Shown piece after piece: positions 63,908 through 64,000 of a DNA stretch of 64,000 bases; the stretch's first letter is position 1, and each line of letters starts with the position of its first letter. Under the pieces are notes generated by a model. That model saw nothing but the letters and a program-made list of their open reading frames with translations, was not told the origin of the DNA and searched no databases. The translations under genes were made by a program, and so were the position numbers. The stretch is taken from positions 496,001 through 560,000 of the forward strand of contig CP103908.1 in assembly GCA_024970065.1 (NCBI GenBank), in the 5' to 3' direction. The stretch is from Pediococcus acidilactici. GTDB taxonomy: Bacteria > Bacillota > Bacilli > Lactobacillales > Lactobacillaceae.

Positions 63908-64000
63908 AGTATTTGTGATACCCTAATATGATTTAAAGCAGAAGTGCTTTGTTGACTTTTTAAAAGGCTGATTCCTTTCAATAATTTAATAGCTTCAGCG

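Overview
The window looks like chromosome of a lactic acid bacterium of the family Lactobacillaceae; I cannot name the species from sequence alone. Supporting this are moderate GC with strong AGGAGG-type ribosome binding sites, the cdaA-cdaR-glmM and ung-tsaE neighbourhoods, a T-box before asnS, a TPP riboswitch before an ykoEDC-type ECF transporter, a C69 dipeptidase, oleate hydratase, phenolic acid decarboxylase with PadR, anaerobic ribonucleotide reductase, a sufCDSUB operon, CcpA-type cre sites, and IS30, ISL3 and IS3 elements typical of lactobacilli. No rRNA, tRNA or CRISPR array was seen.

Bases 1-38.7 kb are mostly ordinary chromosome. In order: the end of a sensor kinase and a membrane protein; ung, tsaE, a GNAT gene, an exonuclease, an oxidoreductase and murB; a folded 100-base element and then cdaA-cdaR-glmM; glmS with two likely GlcNAc-repressor operators; a candidate CcpA-controlled small RNA; oleate hydratase; padC-padR; glucose dehydrogenase; asnS; pepD; the HMP/thiamine ECF transporter; an R-ADH-like SDR; nrdD-nrdG under tandem NrdR boxes; sufC-D-S-U-B; marC; a MazG-like gene; and an M20 peptidase. 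The glmM, glmS, murB and cdaAR genes link amino-sugar supply, cell-wall precursor synthesis and c-di-AMP signalling. The suf genes directly follow nrdDG, whose activase needs an Fe-S cluster. Four copies of a bidirectional terminator-like repeat lie in gene-end regions.

From 38.7 kb to the end the DNA is more AT-rich, accessory and decayed. It holds an orphan membrane-anchored protein of unknown function; a two-gene AAA15 ATPase plus RloB-like nuclease system resembling AbiL-type phage defence; a frameshifted ISL3 element; a GH43 / PTS EIIC / AraC sugar cassette; a second shattered ISL3; a metallophosphoesterase with a dead asnB remnant; a double-domain GT8 glycosyltransferase between two IS30 copies; an IS3 orfB with its 5' part lost; a broken RepA_N plasmid replication gene; a 5'-truncated sialic acid lyase; a flavoprotein disulfide reductase; a decayed MFS transporter; and a CorA-like transporter. 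The RepA_N remnant and nested insertion sequences suggest that plasmid DNA was captured here.

The most promising undescribed items are the cre-controlled small RNA (11847-11971), the folded element before cdaA (6353-6452), the RloA/RloB pair (41888-43956), the lone 39506-40117 gene with its operator-like flanks, and the IS30-bounded GT8 segment.
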